Of a DNA stretch of 31,644 nucleotides, positions 8,327-16,358 are shown one piece after another. The DNA comes from Leptolyngbya sp. SIO4C1 (GTDB taxonomy: Bacteria; Cyanobacteriota; Cyanobacteriia; Phormidesmidales; Phormidesmidaceae): contig JAAHIA010000009.1 of the NCBI GenBank assembly GCA_010671975.1, forward strand, positions 1-31,644, read 5' to 3'. How positions within the stretch are numbered: the stretch's first letter is position 1; every line of letters starts with the position of its first letter. The notes beneath the pieces were generated by a model. That model was not told the origin of the DNA, did no database searches, and saw only the letters and a list, made by a program, of their open reading frames with translations. The position numbers and the translations under genes are program-made.

Positions 8327-9022
8327 ATGGCAGAGATGACTGGCAAAGTGCTCCTCGTCGATGATGAACCTGGCCTGCGCGAGGCGGTTCAAGCTTATCT
8401 AGAAGACAGCGGCTTTGAAGTGCAGGTTGCCAGCAACGCCACTGAAGGCTGGGAACTGCTGCAGCAGCGCCCGCCGGACGTGCTCATTTCAGACATTATG
8501 ATGCCGCAGGTTGATGGCTATCAGTTTTTGCAGCAGGTGCGCGACGATGCCCGCTACAAAAGCCTGCCGGTCGTGTTTTTGACCGCGCGCGGTATGACCA
8601 GCGATCGCATTCAGGGCTATCAGGCCGGCTGTGATGCCTACCTGCCGAAGCCCTTCGACCCAGAGGAGCTAGTCGCGATCGTCAGCAACCTGATCGAGCG
8701 GCAGGCCGACCGCACGCCCGAAGGCGGCACGCCGGACATTGCTGTGATGGCCCGTCAGATTGAAGAAATTAAGGCCCTTTTAACTCAGCGCGGCACCATT
8801 CCGCAAAAGCAGTCGCCGATTCGCATCGACCTCACCCCGCGCGAACAGGACGTGCTCAATCTGGTGGCAGAAGGGCTAATGAATAAAGAAATTGCTAGCC
8901 GGCTGGGCACCACGGTGCGCAATGTTGAAAAGTACGTCAGTCGGCTGTTTGGCAAGACTGGGACGAATAGTCGCACGGAGCTGGTGCGGTTTGCGCTGGA
9001 GCATGGGTTGGTGACTACTTGA
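8327..9022 (+). CDS. NarL/LuxR-type response regulator
   Basis: A 231-residue two-domain regulator. Residues 5-120 form a receiver: acidic pair Asp12/Asp13, phospho-acceptor Asp56 (LISDIMMP), Thr86 (FLTAR) and Lys108 (PKPF). A linker of about 45 residues leads to a GerE/LuxR helix-turn-helix at 165-225 (LTPREQDVLNLVAEGL, then NVEKYVSRLFGKTG). The receiver wording (DDEPGLREAV, DIMMPQVDGYQFL, AGCDAYLPKPFDPEELV) recalls the cyanobacterial and plastid Ycf29-type regulators; that assignment is from memory and tentative. No histidine kinase is adjacent. Its last 8 bp overlap the end of the convergent glycoside hydrolase gene. Confidence 0.93.
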   Translation: MAEMTGKVLLVDDEPGLREAVQAYLEDSGFEVQVASNATEGWELLQQRPPDVLISDIMMPQVDGYQFLQQVRDDARYKSLPVVFLTARGMTSDRIQGYQAGCDAYLPKPFDPEELVAIVSNLIERQADRTPEGGTPDIAVMARQIEEIKALLTQRGTIPQKQSPIRIDLTPREQDVLNLVAEGLMNKEIASRLGTTVRNVEKYVSRLFGKTGTNSRTELVRFALEHGLVTT

Positions 9023-10259
9023 GGAGAGAGGAAGAGGGGGCAAACTGGTTGACGAGGGTTTGCCAGATTTCTTGGGCGCTGCTGCCTTTGAAGAACCAGA
9101 AGGTGGTTTCCCAGCAGAAGAAGGCGACGCCGCGATAGCCGGCTGCTTGGACGGCCTGAATTTCTTGGCTGAGCCGGTCGATAGGTTTAGAGCTGAGAAA
9201 GGGGCCGGTGTAAAGGCCAATGGCAATGGGCACGCGATCGCGCAGCTGGTAGAAGCCGCTGTTGTAGAGGTCGTTTTCAAAGATGCTGAGGTCAGTGCGA
9301 TAGAGCTGCACCACAACTTCGTCAATTAGCCCTAAGTCGACCCAGCGGGTCCAGTCTTGCAGATATTTGCGATAGGCAAAGCTAGGCGGGTTAGGTGAGA
9401 TGGAAATCGCTGCTTTGGGATCGACGGCTTTGACGGCGTAGGTAATCTTTTCCATCAGCTGCGTGATTTGATTGGCGCGCCAGGCGACCCATTCGGCGTC
9501 GCTCGGATCGCTCGGTGGGGCTGCACCGCCGTGCTCTGACTGGTAGCGGTTGACCGTGTAGGGGTCATAGCCAAAGTCAATGGGCAGGCCAAAGTGGTCG
9601 TCTAGCTGAATGCCGTCAACCGCGTAGCGCTGCACCACTTCTACGATCAGGTCGGTGAGGAACTGCTGCACCTCGGGATGAAACGGATTGAGCCAGGCTA
9701 GATTGCCGCCCGCAATCTCTAGCTGAAAGTTGCGCAAGGGGCGCGGCAGAATCGGGTTGGGCGCTAGCGGATCACCGACGGTAGCGCCTGCCTGGTTGAC
9801 GGTGAGCCAGTCGGGGTGGGCCTGCGCGATCGCAGCGGTTGCCGGGATCATCAGTCCATACTCAAACCAGGGCAGAATTCGCAGGTGCTGTCGATGCGCC
9901 TGATAGACCAGCTCGCGGAGAATGTCGTCGCCTGGCACGAACAGCATGTCGGTAGTGACATCTCGCAGCGGGGCCCCGGCCGCTTTGGCCGTCCGGCTCG
10001 GGTGCAGCGTATAGCCCCGATTCCAAACGCAGGGGTACAGCGTATTGAGGTGATGTTTGGCTAGGTTGGCGACTACCTCATCTGCCCGCAGCGTGTAGTA
10101 CATCAGCGATGCACCCACGTTGGTCATCCACACCCCGCGAATCTGCTCGGCCGCTGCGGGGGGCACCACCGGCGCCTGCCACAGGGCGAATACCAGCCAT
10201 ATTGCTCCCAAAAAGAGCACCCAGTGTCTTAACCTGCGCTTACGAACTGCCTTTGCCAC
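9015..10259 (-). CDS. GHL10-type glycoside hydrolase-like protein, membrane anchored or exported
   Basis: A 414-residue protein of the glycosyl-hydrolase-like 10 family (formerly DUF187), a TIM-barrel domain. Residues 1-38 have a basic head (KAVRKRRLR), a hydrophobic core and an Ala-rich end (PPAAAEQ), a signal peptide or signal anchor. The barrel begins at RGVWMTNVG. Family hallmarks are WFEYGLMIP, the acidic cluster DGIQLDDHFG near residue 225 and the tail GYRGVAFFCWETTFW. Family members are thought to act on cell-wall or exopolysaccharide material; the substrate is unknown. It is convergent with, and overlaps, the response regulator by 8 bp. The next minus-strand gene upstream is 65 bp away, so the two could be co-transcribed. 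Confidence 0.9.
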   Translation of the reverse strand: MAKAVRKRRLRHWVLFLGAIWLVFALWQAPVVPPAAAEQIRGVWMTNVGASLMYYTLRADEVVANLAKHHLNTLYPCVWNRGYTLHPSRTAKAAGAPLRDVTTDMLFVPGDDILRELVYQAHRQHLRILPWFEYGLMIPATAAIAQAHPDWLTVNQAGATVGDPLAPNPILPRPLRNFQLEIAGGNLAWLNPFHPEVQQFLTDLIVEVVQRYAVDGIQLDDHFGLPIDFGYDPYTVNRYQSEHGGAAPPSDPSDAEWVAWRANQITQLMEKITYAVKAVDPKAAISISPNPPSFAYRKYLQDWTRWVDLGLIDEVVVQLYRTDLSIFENDLYNSGFYQLRDRVPIAIGLYTGPFLSSKPIDRLSQEIQAVQAAGYRGVAFFCWETTFWFFKGSSAQEIWQTLVNQFAPSSSLLK

Positions 10260-10324
10260 TCGCTGTCTATTGCCTCTATTCGGCGCTGCTAGTCTTCGAT
10301 ATCAACCTACAGCTGTTTGAAGGG

Positions 10325-11182
10325 CTATACCGCCTGCTTTCGCAAAAACGTTACCACCGCTGCGCTCACCTTCTCGGCCCAGTCTTCCTGAGCATAGTGA
10401 CCTACCTGCTCTAGCCGCTCTAGCTCTACGTTGCCGAGCTGCTCAGCAAACTTTTCTGCTAGGCTCACCGGCAGCCACGGGTCGGATAGGCCCCAGGCAA
10501 TTAGCGTGGGGGCCTGCCAGTCTGCGAACCCCTGATCGAGCTGCGGCATCACCTGAGCCAGCTGCAGCCGCTGAATTGTCCACAGCAGCGCTCGCCCAAC
10601 GTCGGAGCTCTTTAAGAACGGTCGTCGGTAGACGTCTAAGTCTTCATCATCGACCTGATAGGGACCGCCCCCTTCTAGCGTACGGTCGACCAGCAGCGGA
10701 TCCTGTGTCATCACATCGCCAACGAACGGCCAGCCCATCATCTTTAGCTTCAGCGGCAGCTTTGCCTCGCTGGTTAGCGGCGTATTCAGAATTGCCAGCC
10801 GCTCAATCCGGTCTGGATGCTGCGCCGCATAGAGCAGGCCGACGGTACCTAAAAACCCTTGCACCACCAAAGAATATTTGTCTAGGGCCAGGCTGTCTAT
10901 CCAAGCGGTAAGCGCGGCTAGAAAGGCCTCGGGCGTGTAGTCAAACTGGCTTTTATCTGGCTTCGCTGAGAAGCCATGCCCAATCCAGTCGGGGGCGTAG
11001 GCGCGAAAGCCCTTTTCGGCGAGTGCTGGCAGCACATCGCGCCAGCTGTAGCTCTGAGCGACCAGCCCGTGCAGCAAAATGACGGGCGGGCGGCCATTGT
11101 CGCTATTGGGCACCGCTTCACGATAAAACCAGCGCAGGCCGCCCGCTTCAACTTCATGCTCGGCAATTTTCACAGGTGGCAC
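10325..11182 (-). CDS. Alpha/beta-hydrolase fold protein lacking the usual nucleophile
   Basis: A 285-residue alpha/beta-hydrolase fold protein resembling haloalkane dehalogenases and epoxide hydrolases. The oxyanion motif LLHGL (36-40), the strand APDWIGHGFS, the acid region WGLSDPWLP and the terminal histidine segment VGHYAQED are all present. The nucleophile elbow reads VVQGFLG (106-112): where dehalogenases have QDW and esterases GxS, this protein has glycine 109. I recall the same VVQG-type elbow, with the neighbouring YRRPFLxS and PLTxxAKLP words, in cyanobacterial homologues and chloroplast proteins of plants, so it is probably a family trait and not a mutation. It may be a binding or scaffold protein, or use another chemistry. 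Confidence 0.88.
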   Translation of the reverse strand: MPPVKIAEHEVEAGGLRWFYREAVPNSDNGRPPVILLHGLVAQSYSWRDVLPALAEKGFRAYAPDWIGHGFSAKPDKSQFDYTPEAFLAALTAWIDSLALDKYSLVVQGFLGTVGLLYAAQHPDRIERLAILNTPLTSEAKLPLKLKMMGWPFVGDVMTQDPLLVDRTLEGGGPYQVDDEDLDVYRRPFLKSSDVGRALLWTIQRLQLAQVMPQLDQGFADWQAPTLIAWGLSDPWLPVSLAEKFAEQLGNVELERLEQVGHYAQEDWAEKVSAAVVTFLRKQAV

Positions 11183-11301
11183 CTCCGGTCGTATCGCTCC
11201 AGTGTGGATTGAGCTTATCGCTCTAGGTGACGGTTTGCCAAGCGCGCTGCCCTCGGCCCTCGTGCTATAACAGACAGCGTATCTGCCCTGACTGCCCGCT
11301 C

Positions 11302-12918
11302 ATGTCTCCGTCTTTTGAGCTGCTGCTGCAACGCTACGCCCAAGCGCTCGATATGCTCGACGCGGCGGAGACGCTTACCCCGGCCGGGGTGCTGACGGTA
11401 TTTGAAGTGCGATCGCAGCTACAGCAGCAGCTGGCTGAGACCTTACCGGCGGCCGATCGCCTAGCGGAGCTGCTGCTGCTCGATGAGCGGCTGCGACAGC
11501 AGGCGCAGCCAATTGCGCAGGCGGTCGATCTGGCGACCTGGCGGCTCAGCGTTAACCCACCGGTTGAAGCCTGGTGGTGGTTTTTAGATCAGGAGACGAC
11601 AGCGCCACCGACGAAATTTTTGCAAGGCTACGCGGTAGAGGTTGAGCTGCTCAGCAGTGCGATCGCTGCCGGCGCTGATGAAAAAACATTGACGCAAAGA
11701 ATTTTGTCAGTTTTGCTAGCCCGCGATGCGCTGCAGTCGCAGCTGGGCCAGCCGGAGCTGCCCGTGGCGATTTTGGTCAAAGTTAACCAGCTAGATGAAC
11801 AGTTTCGCCAGCAGTTTGAGCTGATTGCCCAAAAGACTCATCCGCAGCGGCTGGTGCGAGCGCTTGACGAGCTGGGCGATATTCGCAATATTCTCAATCC
11901 GCCGCTGGCGTCTTGGTGGTGGTTTTCGAAGATCAATATCCACTGGTGGGACCGGCTAGATGCGGTTTGGAATACGCTGACGATTGTTTGTTTAGCGCTC
12001 TCGTTTAGCTTGCTGACCGACATTTCTAGCCGGTTTTTAGCCGAAGGGTCTAGCTCACTGGGCAACTTTGCTGTGATTGCGCAAACTCTCTTGGCGCTGA
12101 TTGGTGGCGGCTCGCTGACGAAGCCAGGGCAGCGGCTGATTGAGCGCACACTGCGAGGGCTGCGGCTGCCCAAGCACTATTGGCAAGAAGCTAGATTTAT
12201 CGGCGCGGCGCTGCTGCTGATTGTCTTTATTAGCTTTAAGGCCAGCCTGCCAATCTTTGCGCGCGCCTACAACAACATTGGCTACTGGCAGTATGAGAAA
12301 CAAGATGACCTCAGTGGCGCGGCCACCAACTACCGGCGCGCGCTAGCCATGTCGCCTAGCTATACGCGAGCGCACTACAACCTGGGCGTTCTCTATGAAG
12401 ATCTGCAGGACTTTGAAAGCGCTAGAGAGCATTATTTGATTGCCTTACGCAGCGGCGATATTGCCGCCTATAACAACTTTGCTCGACTGGAGGTTTTGGC
12501 CGGCAACAGTGAGACGGCCGTGGCGCTGCTGCGCGCTAAGGTGACGCCGCAGACGCTGAGTCAGATTGACGCCGCCAAGACCCGTCACGACCTGCAAAAA
12601 AATTTAGGCTGGGCGCTGCTAGAGCAGGGCTTTTATGAAGAGGCCATGCGCTATCTGAGACAGGCCATTGAAACCGACCCCGATCAGCCCTCGTCTCGCT
12701 GCCTGCTGGCAAAGGCCCAGACTCAGCGGCTCGAAGCACAGGCCGATAGCCTCACAGAAAATCAGGCGCTATCGGCTGCCTGGGAACGCTGCCAGCGCGT
12801 CTTCATTCAGAAAAAGCAGGCGATTGATGCGGATGAAAGCGTAATCGAGGTACTCACGCCTGAAGAATATGATTGGTATTACGAAGCCAAACGTCGTATG
12901 TCCAGCCCTGACCTATGA
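11302..12918 (+). CDS. Membrane TPR protein with duplicated N-terminal NPPxxxWWWF module
   Basis: A 538-residue protein, first gene of a three-gene operon. ATG 11302 (MSPSFELLLQRYA) is preferred over an in-frame GTG at 11227, whose 25 extra residues are Cys/Pro/Arg-rich and unlike coding sequence. The N-terminal 210 residues are two copies of a helical unit of about 100 residues, each with a 'LLARD/VRSQLQ...LDExxRQQ' core and each ending in NPP-xxx-WWWF (Trp91-93 and Trp205-207). Three hydrophobic segments follow (about 225-245, 255-275, 300-318), then TPR repeats (about 320-500; AYNNIGYWQYEKQDD, AHYNLGVLYEDLQDF, NLGWALLEQGFYEEAM). TPRs bind other proteins; I infer a membrane scaffold for the exported proteins downstream. 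Function unknown. The stop overlaps the next start (ATGA). Confidence 0.85.
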   Translation: MSPSFELLLQRYAQALDMLDAAETLTPAGVLTVFEVRSQLQQQLAETLPAADRLAELLLLDERLRQQAQPIAQAVDLATWRLSVNPPVEAWWWFLDQETTAPPTKFLQGYAVEVELLSSAIAAGADEKTLTQRILSVLLARDALQSQLGQPELPVAILVKVNQLDEQFRQQFELIAQKTHPQRLVRALDELGDIRNILNPPLASWWWFSKINIHWWDRLDAVWNTLTIVCLALSFSLLTDISSRFLAEGSSSLGNFAVIAQTLLALIGGGSLTKPGQRLIERTLRGLRLPKHYWQEARFIGAALLLIVFISFKASLPIFARAYNNIGYWQYEKQDDLSGAATNYRRALAMSPSYTRAHYNLGVLYEDLQDFESAREHYLIALRSGDIAAYNNFARLEVLAGNSETAVALLRAKVTPQTLSQIDAAKTRHDLQKNLGWALLEQGFYEEAMRYLRQAIETDPDQPSSRCLLAKAQTQRLEAQADSLTENQALSAAWERCQRVFIQKKQAIDADESVIEVLTPEEYDWYYEAKRRMSSPDL

Positions 12919-13775
12919 AGCGAACGCTCGTCACTCTTGCTATTGCAGCGCTAGCCGTCTTAAGCATCCCCAGCCTGCCTGCGAACGCCTTTCCCTGGTT
13001 TCAGTTTGTGCGCGAGCTGTTTGGCAGCGGCGGCGCTAGCACGGCCCCCACGCGCGGTGGCACCAATCCAGCGCTGCCCTATGTTTTGAGCCCGCGCCGC
13101 AGTAAGATTGCCGACCCGCGCCCGCTGCTGCGCTGGAACCCGGTCGCTGAGGCCAGCCGCTATACCGTGACGCTCAGAGGCCCAGACGGTATTGTGTGGC
13201 AAGAAACTGTCTCAGGGCAGACGGCGCTGCGCTATCCAGGTGAGCCGCCGCTGCTGCCAAATGTAGACTACGTTCTGAGCGTCAGCACAGATACGGGCGT
13301 CTCTTCTGTGCAAGAGGCGGTACCGGGGCTGGCCTTTAGCCTGATTGAGGCGACAGCGCAGACGGCGGTCACGGCGGCGCTGGCCGACGTGGGGACTGCC
13401 CAGGATGAGGCATCATGGCTGGCGCAGGCAGACGTGCTGCAGAGCTATCAGCTGCTGACAGCGGCGATCGCACTTTTAGAAGCAGCACCGCCCAGCGTAG
13501 CGGTCTCGCGACGGCTAGGCGAACTCTACCTGCAAACGCAGCTGGCGCTACAGGCAAAGCCGCAGTTTGAACAGGCGCTGGCGCTGGCCAAAGCCGCTGG
13601 AGACGTGCGATCGCAGGCCGACTTAAATGTGTTCCTGGGCTACGTGGCGCTAGAGCTGCGGCAGCCCTACCCGGCGCTAGCGCGGCTAGAGCAAGCCCAA
13701 ACGCTTTACGAACAGGCCGGGCTAACGCAGGAGGCCGATGCCGTCGCGCAGTGGCTGGCCTCCATTTCTCGCTGA
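12915..13775 (+). CDS. Exported fibronectin-III-like/TPR protein
   Basis: A 286-residue protein translationally coupled to the gene before it through ATGA. Residues 1-26 are a signal peptide with an ANA cleavage site, so the protein is exported. After a Gly/Ser/Thr-rich linker, residues 55-145 look like an Ig/fibronectin III-type beta sandwich (LSPRRSKIADPRPLLRWNPV, SRYTVTLRGPDG, NVDYVLSVSTDTG), a layout I know from cyanobacterial TPR-CHAT operons. Residues 155-285 are alpha-helical TPR-like repeats (YQLLTAAIALLEAAPPS, YLQTQLALQAKPQFEQALALAK). Probable role: periplasmic adaptor of the CHAT protein encoded 47 bp downstream. No catalytic motif is seen. Confidence 0.82.
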   Translation: MKRTLVTLAIAALAVLSIPSLPANAFPWFQFVRELFGSGGASTAPTRGGTNPALPYVLSPRRSKIADPRPLLRWNPVAEASRYTVTLRGPDGIVWQETVSGQTALRYPGEPPLLPNVDYVLSVSTDTGVSSVQEAVPGLAFSLIEATAQTAVTAALADVGTAQDEASWLAQADVLQSYQLLTAAIALLEAAPPSVAVSRRLGELYLQTQLALQAKPQFEQALALAKAAGDVRSQADLNVFLGYVALELRQPYPALARLEQAQTLYEQAGLTQEADAVAQWLASISR

Positions 13776-13822
13776 TTATTTTGAACTCACTGCTTGAACC
13801 CGTTGCTTGAACCCACGATTAG

Positions 13823-16342
13823 ATGCTATCTACCAAACCTTGCCAACGCTTAACCGGGCTGCTCGCTGGGCTGCTGACCGGGCTATCCGCTGTGCCTTTA
13901 CTGCCATCTGCGAGCGCCTGGGCGCAGCCTGGCCCGATAGCGGCTGAGCAGTTCTATAAGCAGGGGCAGGCAGCGCAGCGGGCTGGTCGCTACGCCGATG
14001 CCATTGCTGCCTATAGCGAGTCGCTGGCGGGCTGGTCACAGCTGCTAGCAAACGCTGGCCGTGAAGAACGCAGCGCGATCGCAGACAATCAGGCCGTTGT
14101 CTACACAGCGCGCGGTCAGGCGCAGCAGGCGCTCGGCCAGTATGCTGCTGCTGAGGCTGACTACCAGCAGGCGCTGACGCTGCGACAGCAGTTTGACAAC
14201 CCGCGCGGTCAGGCAATTACGCTAAATGCGCTCGGCACGCTCGACCGGCGGCGCGGTCAGCCAGAGCAGGCGCTACAGCACTACGAGCAGGCGCTCGCCA
14301 TTCTCGGCAACGCCGGCAGCGACGAAGATCGGGCCACTATCCTGAATAACATCGGTGTTATTGCCACCGATCTGGGCAACAGTGGGCAGGCGCTACGCTA
14401 CTACGAGCAGGCGCTCGCGGCAGCCGGCAGCGATGAAACCCGGCGAATTAAGGCGCTGCTCAATATCATCAATGCCTACAATGCGCTCGGCCAGCCCGAC
14501 CAGGCCGAAACTTACTACAATCAGCTGCTAGAGATCAGCCAGTCGGCGTTTGATCCGACGCTGGCGGCGGCTGTCTTTAATAACTTGGGCGCTTTCTACG
14601 TCAGCCGCCAGCAGTATGCTGAGGCGCTAGAGGTCTATCGGACCGCGCTCAGCGCCAGTCGCACCCCAGAGCAGCAGGCCAGCATTTTTAATAAGCTGGG
14701 CAACGTGCAGGCGAGCCTAGGCAACCGCTATGCGGCGCTCAACTTTGGCACCGAAGCGACCACGGCCTATCAGCGTGCCGAACTGCGCTATCAGCAGGCG
14801 CTCGATATTTTTAACCAGCTGGGCTACCTGCCTGGGCTGGGGCAGGTGCTCACCGATCTGGGGCAGCTGTCCGAGATTCAAGCTGACCCGGCGCTGGCGC
14901 GCGACTACTACCAGCGAGCGGTGGATGACGTGTTTGAGGCGGCGCTGGCCGATACGCACACGCCCAGCATCAAAGCGGCGCTGGCCGACCAAAATGCGAT
15001 CGCCTACGCTCGCTTGGTTAGCCTGCTGTGGGATGCCGGCGACTATGCAGCGGCCTTTAACTATGCCGAACGGGCCAAAGCCCGCGCCTTTCTCGATCAG
15101 ATTGCGGGGCAGACTGAGATTAGCTTTCGCAGTGAAGGGTCCCTGCTGCAGCAGGCCCAGTCGCTGCGGGCTGAGCTAGCGCTGCTGAGAAGAAGGCTGG
15201 CTCAACCGAGCGAGGCCGATGCCCCGAGCGCCCCCCAGCAGCTGCAGGTCGAAATTGCTCAAAAAGAGCAGACCTACGTAGCGCTGCTGCGCCAGATCGA
15301 GCGCCAAAATGCGGCGGCGGCCGACTTAGTCAGCGTCACCCCGGCCCCGCTCAGTCAGCTACAGTCGCAGCTGGCGGCTGACACCACGCTGGTGAAGTAT
15401 TTCGTGCTAGACGATCGGGTTTTGGCCTTTGTGGTCACGCCAGAGGCTTTTCACGCGCGGGCGCTGCCGATCGGTCGCGAGGCGCTGAGCGAAGCCATTC
15501 AGCAGCTGTATGAGTACGACTTTGCCACGCTAGGCGACCCTCACCCCAGCAGCCTGCAGGCGCTGCACCAGGCGCTGATTGCCCCGATTGCGCCGCTGCT
15601 GCAAACCTCGCACCTGACGATTGTGCCGCATAGCTCGCTGCACTATGTCCCGTTTGCTGCGCTGACTGACGGTCAGCGCTATCTGATTGACCGCTACGCA
15701 CTGACCCACCTGCCCAGCGCTAACGTGGCCCAGTTTTTGCAGCCGCCCAGTCAGAGCGCTGAAGCGGCTGTGGCCTTTAGCAACCCAACGCTCGATCTGC
15801 CCTTTGCCAGCCAAGAAGCCAGCGCCATCGCCGCGATCTATCCGACCGCCGCTGCTAATGGCCTGGCCGCGACCGAAGCCGAATTTTGGCAAAGCGCTGC
15901 TCAGGCCGATATCTTACACCTGGCGACTCACGGCGAATATAACCCGCAGCGGCCGCTGCTGAGCCAGCTGCTGTTTGCGCCAGCCGGCACGCGCGATCGC
16001 AACGACGGTCAGCTCGCCGTCTATGAACTCTACGACCTCGACCTAACCCGAGCCCAGCTCGTCGTGCTCAGCGCCTGTCAAACCCAGGTGGGCCAGCTCA
16101 GTCGCGGCGATGAAATCGTCAGCCTCAACCGCGCCTTTCTCTTTGCCGGCACGCCCAACGTGATTGCTACCCTATGGAACATCAATGACGACGCCACCGC
16201 CTACCTGATGGAGCGCTTCTACACCTACCTGCTCGATCAGCCGGTGGAAGTTGCCCTGCAGCAGGCCCAGGCCGACACCCGCCAGCAGTACCCGCACCCG
16301 TACCACTGGGCGGCATTTGTGCTGACCGGCAGCGGCGGCTAG
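13823..16342 (+). CDS. Exported TPR-CHAT caspase-like protein
   Basis: An 839-residue protein with a signal peptide (residues 1-35, ending SASAWA-QPG). About ten TPRs fill residues 40-420 (NALGTLDRRRGQPEQALQHY, NNIGVIATDLGNSGQALRYY and so on), a coiled segment follows (440-500), and the C-terminal 300 residues are a CHAT domain, a caspase/separase-fold protease. The catalytic dyad is intact: His703 in LATHGEY and Cys752 in LSACQT, with the usual SLNRAFLFAGTPNVIATLWNI after it. It ends at HWAAFVLTG, the normal CHAT terminus, so it is full length. Relatives include HetF of heterocystous cyanobacteria; in other systems TPR-CHAT proteases cleave partner proteins when a ligand binds the TPRs. Here it is probably periplasmic. 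Last gene of the operon; substrate unknown. Confidence 0.92.
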   Translation: MLSTKPCQRLTGLLAGLLTGLSAVPLLPSASAWAQPGPIAAEQFYKQGQAAQRAGRYADAIAAYSESLAGWSQLLANAGREERSAIADNQAVVYTARGQAQQALGQYAAAEADYQQALTLRQQFDNPRGQAITLNALGTLDRRRGQPEQALQHYEQALAILGNAGSDEDRATILNNIGVIATDLGNSGQALRYYEQALAAAGSDETRRIKALLNIINAYNALGQPDQAETYYNQLLEISQSAFDPTLAAAVFNNLGAFYVSRQQYAEALEVYRTALSASRTPEQQASIFNKLGNVQASLGNRYAALNFGTEATTAYQRAELRYQQALDIFNQLGYLPGLGQVLTDLGQLSEIQADPALARDYYQRAVDDVFEAALADTHTPSIKAALADQNAIAYARLVSLLWDAGDYAAAFNYAERAKARAFLDQIAGQTEISFRSEGSLLQQAQSLRAELALLRRRLAQPSEADAPSAPQQLQVEIAQKEQTYVALLRQIERQNAAAADLVSVTPAPLSQLQSQLAADTTLVKYFVLDDRVLAFVVTPEAFHARALPIGREALSEAIQQLYEYDFATLGDPHPSSLQALHQALIAPIAPLLQTSHLTIVPHSSLHYVPFAALTDGQRYLIDRYALTHLPSANVAQFLQPPSQSAEAAVAFSNPTLDLPFASQEASAIAAIYPTAAANGLAATEAEFWQSAAQADILHLATHGEYNPQRPLLSQLLFAPAGTRDRNDGQLAVYELYDLDLTRAQLVVLSACQTQVGQLSRGDEIVSLNRAFLFAGTPNVIATLWNINDDATAYLMERFYTYLLDQPVEVALQQAQADTRQQYPHPYHWAAFVLTGSGG

Positions 16343-16358
16343 GGGCATTCGCGGCCGC

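Noticed and set aside
11227..11301. 25-residue N-terminal extension of the TPR membrane protein
   Set aside because: Composition is Cys/Pro/Arg-rich and non-helical, unlike the rest; ATG 11302 opens the first repeat unit.
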